Shown here in pieces: positions 35,302 through 43,304 of a DNA stretch of 64,000 bases. Made by a program: the position numbers and the translations under genes. How positions within the stretch are numbered: position 1 is the first letter of the stretch; the number at the start of each line of letters is the position of its first letter. The notes beneath the pieces are model-generated. The model was not told where the DNA came from, made no database searches, and saw only the letters and a list, made by a program, of their open reading frames with translations. The stretch is from contig NZ_JACHZR010000005.1 in NCBI RefSeq assembly GCF_014193695.1, forward strand, positions 124,001 to 188,000, read 5' to 3'. Source of the DNA: Rhizobium sp. BK316. Its GTDB lineage: Bacteria > Pseudomonadota > Alphaproteobacteria > Rhizobiales > Rhizobiaceae.

Positions 35302-36276
35302 ATGGCTTCCATTGAAATGATCGTTGCCGCCCGGGCTCGCCTGCGCGGTCATGCGCGGCGCACGCCGCTTCTCTCCTCCCCCTTTCTCGATGAAATCGCC
35401 GGCCGGCGGCTGTTCGTGAAGGCCGAATGCCTGCAGCATACCGGCTCCTTCAAGTTCCGCGGTGGCTGGTCCGCCGTCTCGGGCATCGATCCGGACCTGC
35501 GCAAGAAAGGCGTCATCGCCTTCTCCTCTGGTAACCATGCACAAGGTGTCGCCCTTGCCGCCCGCATGCACGGCATCCCCTCTGTCATCATCATGCCGAG
35601 CGACGCGCCGAAGCTGAAGATCGCCAACACGCGGGCCTTCGGCGCCGAAGTCGTGCTCTACGACCGCGCCAATGACGACCGCGACGAGATCGGCGCGAAG
35701 CTCTCGGCCGAACGCGGGTTGACGCTCATCAAGCCCTTCGATGAGCCGCTGGTCATTGCCGGCCAGGGCACCACCGGGCTGGAAATCGCCGAACAGACGG
35801 AAGAGGAAGGCGTCAGGAATGCCGAAGTCCTCGTTCCCTGCGGCGGCGGCGGCCTGAGTTCCGGCATCGCCCTGGCATTGGAAGCAAGCGCACCGGGTTT
35901 TCGCGTCCGTCCCTGCGAGCCGGAAAACTTCGACGACACGACGCGCTCGCTTGCCTCGGGTAAGATCGAGCGCAATGCTTCGCTCACGGGCTCGATCTGC
36001 GATGCGATCGTCACGCCGCAACCGGGCAACATCACCTTCCCGATCCTGAAACGCCTGGCCGGACAGGGCGTTGTCGTCACCGACGATGAAGCACTGCGCG
36101 CTGTCGCACTTGCCTTCATCCGCCTCAAGATCGTCGTCGAGCCAGGCGGGGCCGTTGCCCTTGCCGCTGCACTCTTCCACGGCGACCAGTTGGACAGCGA
36201 TACGGCAGTCGTCGTCACCTCAGGCGGCAACATCGACGCCGGCGTGTTTACCACAGCGCTGGAGCGCTTCGGCTAA
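35302..36276 (+). CDS. threonine/serine dehydratase-like PLP enzyme
   Basis: A 324-residue fold-type II PLP enzyme. The Schiff-base lysine is K51 in TGSFKFRGG, the substrate loop SSGNHAQG lies at 75-82, and the phosphate-binding loop is PCGGGGLSSG. No C-terminal ACT regulatory domain is present, so this is the short catabolic or racemase-like form; EutB-like dehydratases of ectoine metabolism also have this form. ATG 35302 (MASIEMIVAAR) follows AAGAGA. Confidence 0.85.
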   Translation: MASIEMIVAARARLRGHARRTPLLSSPFLDEIAGRRLFVKAECLQHTGSFKFRGGWSAVSGIDPDLRKKGVIAFSSGNHAQGVALAARMHGIPSVIIMPSDAPKLKIANTRAFGAEVVLYDRANDDRDEIGAKLSAERGLTLIKPFDEPLVIAGQGTTGLEIAEQTEEEGVRNAEVLVPCGGGGLSSGIALALEASAPGFRVRPCEPENFDDTTRSLASGKIERNASLTGSICDAIVTPQPGNITFPILKRLAGQGVVVTDDEALRAVALAFIRLKIVVEPGGAVALAAALFHGDQLDSDTAVVVTSGGNIDAGVFTTALERFG

Positions 36277-36295
36277 AAGCCGGCAACTTAACGAC

Positions 36296-36345
36296 GAAGA
36301 CCCTGATCGCGATCGGCGACGACCCCGATCATGATCGGGGTCTTC
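36296..36345. terminator. overlapping inverted repeats after the dehydratase gene
   Basis: A perfect 22-bp palindrome occupies 36321-36342, each half GACCCCGATCA. Its right half also pairs with an upstream arm: GAAGACCCTGATC (36296-36308) against GATCGGGGTCTTC (36333-36345), 13 bp with one G-U pair. The two hairpins exclude each other. No U-tract follows, so it is a weak terminator or other structured end. Confidence 0.45.
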
Positions 36346-36409
36346 CTCACCTGAAAAACAGCGAAACCTCGTCTCGCCGCCATGTGGCGGTCTTCGTTCC
36401 GAGGTTTTC

Positions 36410-37438
36410 ATGATACATCTTCTCATCCAGCTGCTGTCGGCCTGCCTTCTTGCCGCCAACACTCCGGTACATACGGCCAACACTGTCGGTCTGTCCTTCT
36501 TCTCGGTTCCTGTGCCGGAACGCGGCGGCATCATGGACATCACGCTCTGGTATCCGGCGACGGCAGGCGGAACGCCCGTCCTGGTCGGTGACAGTCCGCT
36601 TTTCAAAGGCGAGGCCGCACAACAGGGCGCACCTGCCGCTGCCGGCAGCCATCCCTTGATCCTGCTTTCTCATGGCGGTCTGAAATCCGGTCCGTTCATC
36701 GGCGCCTGGATGGCATCGCGCCTCGCGTCGAAGGGCTTCGTGGTGGCGATGATGCGACAGCCGGATCCGCAGATGATGACGAGCGAAGAGAGCCTTCACG
36801 AGATATGGCTGCGGCCCGCTGATCTCTCCGCAGCCCTGAACGCAATCGAGAAGGGCGGCACGCTGCCTGCAACGATAGACCACAACCGTATCGGCGTGCT
36901 GGGCTTCCTAGTCGGCGGGACATCCGCACTTTCGATTGCTGGCGGCCACCTCGATCCGGAGAGCTTCGCGCGCTCCTGCGATCCCGGCGGCACAGGCATC
37001 GACTGCGCCGAGTTCGCCAGCGCCGGTATCGATCTCCATTCCATCGACAGGCAGAAGCTCGCCCGCTCCCATCTCGAACCGCGGGTGAAGGCGGTCGTCG
37101 TCATCGATCCTGAATTCGGCGCCAGCTTCGCGCCTGAAAGCCTCGCGCGCATATCGATCCCCGTCCGGCTGATCAATCTCGGCACCCCGGAAACCATCTG
37201 GCCGGGGCTGCGCGCGTCAGGCCTGAAGGACGCAATACAAAACGCACGTCACGATCTCCTGACGGGCGCTTCGCAATACAGCGCCTTCAGCGAATGCAAA
37301 CCGTCAGGCGCCGCCATCCTTCGCAAGGAAGGTGAAGAGCCTCTCTGCGACGATCCGAGGGGAACAAGCCGGACGGCTATCCATGATCGCCTCGCGGAGA
37401 TGGTGGCAGCGGCCTTCAGTACGAACCTCCCTCGATAG
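36410..37438 (+). CDS. exported alpha/beta-hydrolase-like protein without nucleophile Ser
   Basis: A 342-residue protein with a short signal-like N-terminus (MIHLLIQLLSACLLAANT). The fold of the dienelactone hydrolase-like group is visible: MDITLWYPA, HPLILLSHGG, and RIGVLGFLVGGTSALSIAGG. The nucleophile elbow, normally G-x-S-x-G, reads GFLVGG with Leu at residue 167, so ordinary serine hydrolase activity is unlikely. A late His candidate (in IQNARHDLLTG) remains. It might be a binding protein or a recently inactivated enzyme. Confidence 0.75.
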   Translation: MIHLLIQLLSACLLAANTPVHTANTVGLSFFSVPVPERGGIMDITLWYPATAGGTPVLVGDSPLFKGEAAQQGAPAAAGSHPLILLSHGGLKSGPFIGAWMASRLASKGFVVAMMRQPDPQMMTSEESLHEIWLRPADLSAALNAIEKGGTLPATIDHNRIGVLGFLVGGTSALSIAGGHLDPESFARSCDPGGTGIDCAEFASAGIDLHSIDRQKLARSHLEPRVKAVVVIDPEFGASFAPESLARISIPVRLINLGTPETIWPGLRASGLKDAIQNARHDLLTGASQYSAFSECKPSGAAILRKEGEEPLCDDPRGTSRTAIHDRLAEMVAAAFSTNLPR

Positions 37439-37493
37439 AAAATATCGTCCGCAGCGACCTGCCGCGGACGATGCCATTCTCTGTCGATCGCCG

Positions 37494-38291
37494 TTATCCG
37501 ACCTTGTAGCGCGGAGCCGGCGCCGAGCGAGACAGGTTCGGCATCAGCGCCTGGCGTGCCTGTTCATAAGCGGCGAGCAGGCCGGCATCTTCGAGCGCCG
37601 GGATCGTCGCAAATTCACCCTCGGCAAGACCTGCCAGTGACGCGTCGACCATGTTTTCAGCTGACATGACGATCTCGCCCGGCAGATGCTCGACCGGCGT
37701 GCCGGCAATGCCCCAGAACTCTGTGGCGGTGGCGCCTGGCAACACGACCTGGACGCGGATATTCTTGTCGGCAAGCTCATGCTTCAGTGACTGGCTGAAG
37801 GCGAGCACGAAGGCTTTCGTTCCGCCATAGACGCCGTTGAGAATCTCAGGCGCGATCGCCACGATCGAGGCGATATTGATGATGGTGCCGCCACCGCGGG
37901 CGACGAGACCGGGCACGGCGGCGTAGGTCAATCGCATCACCGCCGTCACGTTGATATCCACCATCTCCTGCATCTTGTCGACGTCGGAGGCGAGCAGCGG
38001 CGCAGTGCCTCCGAAGCCGGCATTGTTGACCAGCATGGTGATGCTCCGGTCTTCCTTCAGTACCTTCTCGACTTTGACGAGATCGTCTTTCTTGCCGAGA
38101 TCGGCAGACAACGTCTCGACGGTGCGGCCCGTTTCATCGGCCAGCCGCCTTGCCAGCGCCTTCAGCCGCTCGTCATTGCGGGCGACGAGGATGAGGTTGT
38201 AGCCCTGCTTTGCCAGCCGTTGCGCATAGATTGCGCCGATGCCCGAGGATGCACCTGTGACCAGCGCCGTACCCTTATGCTCCTGTGCCAT
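37494..38291 (-). CDS. short-chain dehydrogenase (classical SDR)
   Basis: A 265-residue SDR with TGASSGIG, NNAGFGG, the catalytic YGGTK and a FSQSLKHELADKNIRVQVV segment typical of the DltE/YqjQ-like subgroup. All catalytic residues are present. ATG 38291 (MAQEHKGTALVTG) is used; the frame opens 31 residues earlier. It is divergent from the GlxA-type regulator, which probably controls it. Confidence 0.87.
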   Translation of the reverse strand: MAQEHKGTALVTGASSGIGAIYAQRLAKQGYNLILVARNDERLKALARRLADETGRTVETLSADLGKKDDLVKVEKVLKEDRSITMLVNNAGFGGTAPLLASDVDKMQEMVDINVTAVMRLTYAAVPGLVARGGGTIINIASIVAIAPEILNGVYGGTKAFVLAFSQSLKHELADKNIRVQVVLPGATATEFWGIAGTPVEHLPGEIVMSAENMVDASLAGLAEGEFATIPALEDAGLLAAYEQARQALMPNLSRSAPAPRYKVG

Positions 38292-38417
38292 GATCTTCTC
38301 CATTTCGTGCGCCGGCCCGATTGCCTTGCGCTTGAGGAGAGTTTTACGCCCGATTGCCGATGTCCCAAATGTCATATATACCACCTTTTAGGACATCCAC
38401 TTTTCGAGACATGACCC

Positions 38418-39362
38418 ATGCAGCAAATCGGTTTCCTGCTCTTTCCCGGCTTCCAGATCATGAGCCTCGCTGCCGTCTCTGCCTTTGAATTCGCCAATCT
38501 GGAACTTGGCGAGAAGGCTTACGATATTCATTATCTCTCCGAGACCGGCGGCCCGATCGCCAATTCGCTCGGCATGATCATCGAGACCGAAGCCTTCGGC
38601 GATCCCGCTTTCGACACGCTGATCGTTGCCGGCGCACCTGACGTCAGGCTGCCCAGCGAGGCCGAGGCGGATTTCATTCGCGCGGCCCTTCCCGTGACAC
38701 GCCGCCTGGCCTCGATCTGCACCGGTGCCTTCCTTCTCGCCGATGCCGGCGTTCTTGATGGCCGCCGCGCCACCACCCACTGGTATCTCGCTCGCGAACT
38801 GCAAAGCCGCTATCCGCAGATCAGGATGGAAGAGGATCGCATCTACATCATCGACGGTTCCGTCTGGACCTCAGCGGGCATGACGGCTGGTGTCGATCTG
38901 GCTTTGGCCATGGTCGAGAAAGACCATGGCCTGGAGATCGCCCGCGCTGTTGCCCGCAAGCTGGTCGTCTATCATCGTCGCGCCGGCGGCCAGTCGCAGT
39001 TTTCCGCCCTTCTGGAACTGGAGCCGAAATCCGACCGCATCCAGAAGGCGCTTGCACATGCCCGCAGCAATCTGAAATCCACGCTCTCGGTCGAAGAACT
39101 GGCCGAGGCTGCACATCTGAGCCCCCGTCAATTCAGTCGTACCTTCCGCGCCGAAACGGGTCAGTCGCCGGCAAAGGCCGTCGAGAACCTGCGCCTGGAA
39201 GCGGCTCGCCTGATGATGGAACAGGGCCGTCATCCAATCGATATCGTCGCCCGCGAAACCGGCTTTGCCGATCGCGAGCGTATGCGCCGCGCCTTCCTGC
39301 GCGCCTTCGGCCAGCCGCCGCAGGCAATTCGTCGGGCGGCCCAGCAGGAACTGCAGGCGTGA
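38418..39362 (+). CDS. GlxA-family AraC regulator with DJ-1/PfpI domain
   Basis: A 314-residue regulator. The N-terminal DJ-1/PfpI-like domain has the nucleophile-elbow cysteine in ASICTGAFLLADAGVLDG. The C-terminal two-part AraC helix-turn-helix reads LSVEELAEAAHLSPRQFS and IDIVARETGFADRERMRRAF. GlxA-type regulators respond to metabolites or reactive carbonyls. It is divergent from an SDR gene, and the 126-bp gap between them should hold their operators. Confidence 0.88.
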   Translation: MQQIGFLLFPGFQIMSLAAVSAFEFANLELGEKAYDIHYLSETGGPIANSLGMIIETEAFGDPAFDTLIVAGAPDVRLPSEAEADFIRAALPVTRRLASICTGAFLLADAGVLDGRRATTHWYLARELQSRYPQIRMEEDRIYIIDGSVWTSAGMTAGVDLALAMVEKDHGLEIARAVARKLVVYHRRAGGQSQFSALLELEPKSDRIQKALAHARSNLKSTLSVEELAEAAHLSPRQFSRTFRAETGQSPAKAVENLRLEAARLMMEQGRHPIDIVARETGFADRERMRRAFLRAFGQPPQAIRRAAQQELQA

Positions 39363-39785
39363 TGTGACAGGCAAAGCCGAATGCACCCTCTCTGGTCGCG
39401 GCGGAGGTGGAGGGGGTGGATGGGGTTCGGTGCATTTTTCCAAGAGTAGCCGTAAGCGCCGCTATACAGCCACGTTGAGTACCGACATAAGTGGCTTCCG
39501 GCAGGTTTGATCAAATAACCCCATCCACACCCTCCACTCGATTCAAATCAATATATATCAATTACTTGAGCTGGAGGGGTAACCCCGTCCACACCCTCCA
39601 TTTGAACGTGAACCCCCTCCACCGAGAGCATTGAGCGTCCATTTCGGAGACACAAAGGGCGCTCTCTTCTTCAATCCGGGCATCTTGTGGAGGAGGTTAC
39701 CTGAAGTGGAGGGGGTTCGATACGAAACAACCCCCTCCACATCAATCATGCCGCGCAAAAGCGTGCAGCTGTTTTGCGATACGCC
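39363..39785. repeat. cluster of 12-bp inverted and direct repeats (AACCCCCTCCAC element)
   Basis: This 423-bp gap between two convergent genes has no credible gene. It carries at least seven copies of AACCCCCTCCAC or its complement. A 21-bp long form at 39407-39427 recurs inverted at 39517-39537 (20 of 21 match) and again at 39581-39600. Shorter copies are at 39611-39622, 39687-39698 (one mismatch), 39706-39717 and 39729-39740. The last two are a perfect inverted pair across an 11-base loop. The element is not a promoter site by position. Its nature is unknown. Confidence 0.7.
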
Positions 39786-40592
39786 TCAACCTTGCTGAAG
39801 CGCCCTGCGGATGGCGATTTCGACAGGCGAGTAGGCACCATCCTCACGCGCAAGCTTTAGCGGCTCGGAAGGCGCGAGGCCCGGCTGCGCCATGAAGCGC
39901 GGTTCCTTGCCCCGATGCATCTGTGCTGCATGGATGAGGAACGGATGGCACAGATAGACCGTACCCGCCTGCCCCGTCGCCAGAGCAAGCGGCCTGTCCT
40001 CGCCGACATGCTCCAGCCAAAGATGCGCCATGCCAGCCTCACCGGCCGGCTCCAGAAGCCTTGCGATGTCCTTGTGCGACCCGACCCGGATACGCGTCGG
40101 CGCGTCTTCTTCGCCGACATCCGAGAACAGGAAGAGCATCAGGAGCGCCCGTCCGCGTGAGTTGATATTCACCCGCCAGGCGGAAAAATCCCGCTGCTCG
40201 CCCGGGTTTCCATCCGCTCCCGGAAAGCTCAGATCCACATGCCAGCCGGCATCGCCGGGATCGTCAGGATGCGGAAAGCGGACCGGGAAGCTGCCAAGAC
40301 CGCTGCGCGGCTCCCAGCGTCCCTTGCCCACGAGCTGATCGAAAGCCGAATGCAGCAGGGGCGTGTTGACTGCCGTCTCGAACGGTCCGCCGCCGTAGCC
40401 GGCAAGCCGGACGACCGGCTGCACCCAGCTTTTCGGATCGTCGGGATCAAAAGGGATATCCCGCCACATGATGGCGCGGGCCTCCTCGGCCACGTTGCGG
40501 GGAAAAGCATCATCGACGCGTACGAAGCCGTCTTCGATGAATTGCTCGATCTGCGCGGCGCTGAGCGCCGGCGGGTAAACGGTAGATGTCAT
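39786..40592 (-). CDS. phytanoyl-CoA dioxygenase (PhyH) family protein
   Basis: A 268-residue Fe(II)/2-oxoglutarate-dependent oxygenase. The metal site is H-x-D in GWHVDLSFPG together with the distal His in LCHPFLIHAAQ, and the 2-oxoglutarate-binding Arg is likely in the EPRFMAQPG segment. The substrate is unknown. ATG 40592 (MTSTVYPPAL) follows AGAGAGATA; the frame opens seven codons earlier. It is transcribed leftward into the repeat cluster, separate from the LysR gene upstream. Confidence 0.85.
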   Translation of the reverse strand: MTSTVYPPALSAAQIEQFIEDGFVRVDDAFPRNVAEEARAIMWRDIPFDPDDPKSWVQPVVRLAGYGGGPFETAVNTPLLHSAFDQLVGKGRWEPRSGLGSFPVRFPHPDDPGDAGWHVDLSFPGADGNPGEQRDFSAWRVNINSRGRALLMLFLFSDVGEEDAPTRIRVGSHKDIARLLEPAGEAGMAHLWLEHVGEDRPLALATGQAGTVYLCHPFLIHAAQMHRGKEPRFMAQPGLAPSEPLKLAREDGAYSPVEIAIRRALQQG

Positions 40593-40670
40593 GAAATATC
40601 TCTCTATCGCCAAACCCTGCCGGCATCATCCATTCGCCTGACGCAGGGTGGTTACAGTCCACGGTAACGC

Positions 40671-40688
40671 ACCAGCCAACCGGCTGGT
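40671..40688. promoter_or_regulatory. perfect hairpin in the leader of the PhyH gene
   Basis: ACCAGCC and GGCTGGT pair perfectly across a 4-base AACC loop. It lies 78 bp upstream of the PhyH start on the minus strand, after the possible leader ORF at 40726-40776. It could be part of a regulatory RNA, but no U-tract follows in either direction. Confidence 0.35.
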
Positions 40689-40725
40689 TAAGCGGCCGCA
40701 TCTTCCTTTGCCCGAAGGCAGAGCC

Positions 40726-40776
40726 TTAGAGGCTCAAGAAGAAGACCGTGGCGATGTTGAGAGCGATCATTTTCAT
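40726..40776 (-). other. possible 16-codon leader ORF upstream of the PhyH gene
   Basis: An ATG at 40776 opens the frame MKMIALNIATVFFLSL, ending TAA at 40726-40728. A weak promoter-like TTGACC lies at 40815-40810. The ORF is followed by two hairpin-forming stretches (GAGCC/GGCTC around its stop, and 40671-40688). No good ribosome site is visible. It could be a leader peptide controlling the dioxygenase, or chance. Confidence 0.25.
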
Positions 40777-40818
40777 AGTGGGGAGAAGCTATTGGTTTCC
40801 GCCCGGAGGGTCAACACC

Positions 40819-41751
40819 TCACCCGAACCTTCGCAGCGCCTTCCCCTGATCGGATGGAATGGAAACATACCGCACCGCCTCATGCACCGACTGCAGCACC
40901 AGTTCCGCCAGCCGCCTCGTTGCAGCATCCGGCTCCGCGTCCGCTCGATGCAAGACCAGCCCCAGGTCAGGCAGTTCCGGCAGGCCGGCTTCCCCTGGCG
41001 CCAGCATCCGCACCTTGGCAGGCAGCCCGATAGGCGTACGCACCGTAATACCCAGCCCTGCAGCGGTTGCCGCCCAGAGGCCGCCGAGGCTTGGACTGAC
41101 GAAGGACAGCCGCCAGGAGATACCGGCCTCATCCAGCACTTTCGTCGCGGCGTTCCTGAGCAGGCAGGGCGCCTCGAGCGAAGCCAGCGGCATCGGCTCG
41201 CCGCTTCCAGCCGCCCATGCCGGCATCCCGCTCGCCGGACCGATCCACCGCATCGGCACATCGGCGATATGCTCGCAATGCGCGGTCAAGGTGCTGACGC
41301 TCCAGGCGAGCGCCAGATCGAGCTTGCCCGTCGTCACGCGTTCCAGAAGCTCGGCATTGCGCACCACCCGCGCCTCGATACGCACCTTCGGATGCGCCCG
41401 CGCAAAACGCCCAAGCACCTCGGGCAGCAGGTTCTCGCCGAAATCCTCCTGCAGGCCGAGCCGCACCCAGCCCTCCAGCTCGACGCTCTGCACCGCCGCG
41501 ACCGCTTCGTCATTCAGATCGAGCAACCGCCGGGCATAGGCAAGCATTGTCTCACCGGCTTCCGTCAGCGCCAATCTACGTCCCGATTTGCGGAAGATCG
41601 GCGTACCGGCCTGCTCCTCCAGCCTTTTGAGCTGTGCACTGACGGCGGATGTCGACCGTCCCAGCCGATCCGCCGCCTTGGCGAAATTGCCGACATCCAT
41701 GCCGGTCGCAAACGTTCTCAGCACATCCAGATCGAACGTAACCCGCCTCAT
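40819..41751 (-). CDS. LysR-family transcriptional regulator
   Basis: A 310-residue LysR regulator with the N-terminal winged helix LDVLRTFATGMDVGNFAKAA, then STSAVSAQLKRLEEQAGTPIF and an effector-binding domain with LEGWVRLGLQEDFGE at its start. ATG 41751 (MRRVTFDLDVL) is the start; the open frame begins 36 residues earlier. It is divergent from the tautomerase-cupin-DUF4865 operon, and a palindromic site in the gap supports control of that operon. Confidence 0.9.
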   Translation of the reverse strand: MRRVTFDLDVLRTFATGMDVGNFAKAADRLGRSTSAVSAQLKRLEEQAGTPIFRKSGRRLALTEAGETMLAYARRLLDLNDEAVAAVQSVELEGWVRLGLQEDFGENLLPEVLGRFARAHPKVRIEARVVRNAELLERVTTGKLDLALAWSVSTLTAHCEHIADVPMRWIGPASGMPAWAAGSGEPMPLASLEAPCLLRNAATKVLDEAGISWRLSFVSPSLGGLWAATAAGLGITVRTPIGLPAKVRMLAPGEAGLPELPDLGLVLHRADAEPDAATRRLAELVLQSVHEAVRYVSIPSDQGKALRRFG

Positions 41752-41762
41752 CCAACAATCCC

Positions 41763-41790
41763 ATTTTAAAGGACAATAAGTCCATAAAAT
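41763..41790. promoter_or_regulatory. candidate LysR operator, 28-bp interrupted palindrome
   Basis: Arms ATTTTA (41763-41768) and GGAC (41771-41774) are mirrored by GTCC (41780-41783) and TAAAAT (41785-41790), the halves separated by AATAA. It lies 12 bp from the LysR start and about 70 bp from the divergent tautomerase gene, matching where LysR proteins bind. Confidence 0.6.
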
Positions 41791-41858
41791 TCTGATTTTC
41801 TGTATTATCGTGGCGTGGCATGCTTCTCCTGTCAAGACACACAACAAGGAGGCATCCA

Positions 41859-42278
41859 ATGCCGTTTGCTCGCATCTCCCTTCTGAAGGGCAAGTCGCCG
41901 GATTATCTGCGCGCCCTTTCGGACAACATCCACAAAGCCATGGTGGAGACCTTCAACGTGCCACCTGCCGACCGCTTCCAGATCATCCACCAGCACGAGC
42001 CGGGCGAATTGATCTTCGACCGGAATTACCTCGCCGGCCCGCGCTCGGATGATTTCGTGCTGATCGCGATCACGGCTGGCAAGCCGCGGACGACCGAAAT
42101 GCGCAAGGCTTTCTTCCGCCGAACCGTCGAACTGCTGCAGCAATCGTCTGGCCTGCGCCCGGAAGATGTGATGATCGTCATCTCGACCAGCGAACCGGAC
42201 GAATGGTCCTTTGGCGACGGCCTAGCGCAGATGGCCGAGCCCGGCTGGGAAGCCCGCGCCATGGGAGTTCCATCATGA
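41859..42278 (+). CDS. tautomerase-family protein
   Basis: A 139-residue member of the tautomerase superfamily with the invariant Pro directly after the initiator Met (MPFARISLLKGKSPDYL), which becomes the catalytic N-terminal base. The second half continues as KAFFRRTVELLQQSSGLRPED, with the family's strand-helix pattern. A perfect AAGGAGG lies 8 bp before ATG 41859. The stop overlaps the next start (ATGA), so it heads a three-gene operon with a cupin and a DUF4865 protein. Substrate unknown. Confidence 0.88.
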   Translation: MPFARISLLKGKSPDYLRALSDNIHKAMVETFNVPPADRFQIIHQHEPGELIFDRNYLAGPRSDDFVLIAITAGKPRTTEMRKAFFRRTVELLQQSSGLRPEDVMIVISTSEPDEWSFGDGLAQMAEPGWEARAMGVPS

Positions 42279-42679
42279 GCGAGGCCAACCCGAAGACGAT
42301 GACCATCTGCCGCCCCGGCAATGCCACCCGCGCTCCGGAAGGTATTTCGAATGCGCCCTTCTGGGTCGAAATGCTGCTCGACAGTCGGATCGATGGCGAA
42401 AACACCGCCATGCGCGCAACCCTGGATCCTGGCACCGTCACCCACTGGCATACGCATCCGCGCGGCCAGTTTCTTTATGTCCTCTCCGGCGTCGGTCTCG
42501 TGCAGCGGGAGGGTGAACCAGTCGAGGAAGTCAGAACCGGTGATGCAATATGGTTCGCTCCGGACGAGCTTCACTGGCACGGGGCAACAGCCGAGAGTCC
42601 CTTCAGCTACTTGAGCATCCAGGGCTTCGAGAAGGGACGCTTTGTCGATTGGCGGAACGTGGAGGAACCTCAGCGATGA
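42275..42679 (+). CDS. cupin-domain protein
   Basis: A 134-residue single-cupin protein. Cupin motif 1 reads PGTVTHWHTHPRGQFLYVLSG (metal-ligand His pair and Glu/Gln position), and motif 2 reads GDAIWFAPDELHWHGA. Metal-binding His residues are preserved. It is translationally coupled to the tautomerase before it and to the DUF4865 gene after it by 4-bp overlaps. It may be a small dioxygenase or isomerase acting on the same compound as the tautomerase. Confidence 0.88.
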   Translation: MSEANPKTMTICRPGNATRAPEGISNAPFWVEMLLDSRIDGENTAMRATLDPGTVTHWHTHPRGQFLYVLSGVGLVQREGEPVEEVRTGDAIWFAPDELHWHGATAESPFSYLSIQGFEKGRFVDWRNVEEPQR

Positions 42680-43236
42680 TGGCAATGCAATATTCCGTCA
42701 CCCTGGCCGCCGACTACGACATGGAGATCATCGACCGCCGCATCCGCGACAAGGGGCCGGCGATGGACGGCTTCCCGCAGCTTGGTTTCAAGGCGTTTCT
42801 AAGCGCTCGCCATGGTGAGTTCGGCAGCGGTGAAAACCTCTATGCGCCCTTCTATCTCTGGGATCAGCCGGAAGGCGCCTGCGACTTCATCTGCGGCCCC
42901 GGCTTTGCTGCGCTGACTGGCGCCTTCGGCCGGCCGAGCATTCGCCACTGGATCGTCTGGAGTGCGCAGGTCTCGTCCGACCTCGGCAATGCCCGCTTCG
43001 CCGACAGCGAATATCGCGCCATCGAGCCGCATGCCCAACTGCCCGACCTGCGACAGCAGGAGGTTGACCTGGCAAAGCAGGAAGCCGGCGGCAAACATGT
43101 GCTCGCCCGCATCGCCGCCTTCGATCCACATGACTGGACGATGGTGCGTTTCGGTCTCTATGCAAAGGCGCCTCCCGCCTCAGGCACTAATCAGATCTAT
43201 CGCGTCGGCCACCTCTCCCGCGGCCGAAGCGCATAA
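42676..43236 (+). CDS. DUF4865 family protein
   Basis: A 186-residue protein beginning MMAMQYSVTLAADYDMEIID, with the DUF4865 features DRRIRDKGPAMDGFPQLGFKAF and YAPFYLWDQPEG (each given in part). It has no recognised catalytic motif. Two consecutive ATGs at 42676 and 42679 are possible starts after GGAGG. It is the last gene of the operon controlled, presumably, by the adjacent LysR protein. DUF4865 proteins often accompany tautomerase and cupin genes, suggesting one pathway. Confidence 0.83.
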   Translation: MMAMQYSVTLAADYDMEIIDRRIRDKGPAMDGFPQLGFKAFLSARHGEFGSGENLYAPFYLWDQPEGACDFICGPGFAALTGAFGRPSIRHWIVWSAQVSSDLGNARFADSEYRAIEPHAQLPDLRQQEVDLAKQEAGGKHVLARIAAFDPHDWTMVRFGLYAKAPPASGTNQIYRVGHLSRGRSA

Positions 43237-43255
43237 AGCGAAATCGAAAAACAAA

Positions 43256-43281
43256 AAGCGCCCCTCTTTCGAGGAGCGCTT
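43256..43281 (-). terminator. terminator between DUF4865 gene and pyruvate kinase
   Basis: AAGCGCCCCTC (43256-43266) pairs with GAGGAGCGCTT (43271-43281) around a TTTC loop with one mismatch. The A-run at 43253-43257 becomes a U-tract on the minus strand, so it ends the pyruvate kinase transcript, and possibly both genes. Confidence 0.65.
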
Positions 43282-43304
43282 CGCATTTTCTAGCTTGAAA
43301 ACGA

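Noticed and set aside
39363..39785. Repeat cluster considered as a CRISPR array
   Set aside because: The repeats are 12-21 bp, occur in both orientations and have irregular spacing; no cas genes are nearby.
39363..39785. Repeat cluster considered as a plasmid origin with iterons
   Set aside because: No replication initiator or partition genes adjoin it and the copies are not in tandem orientation.
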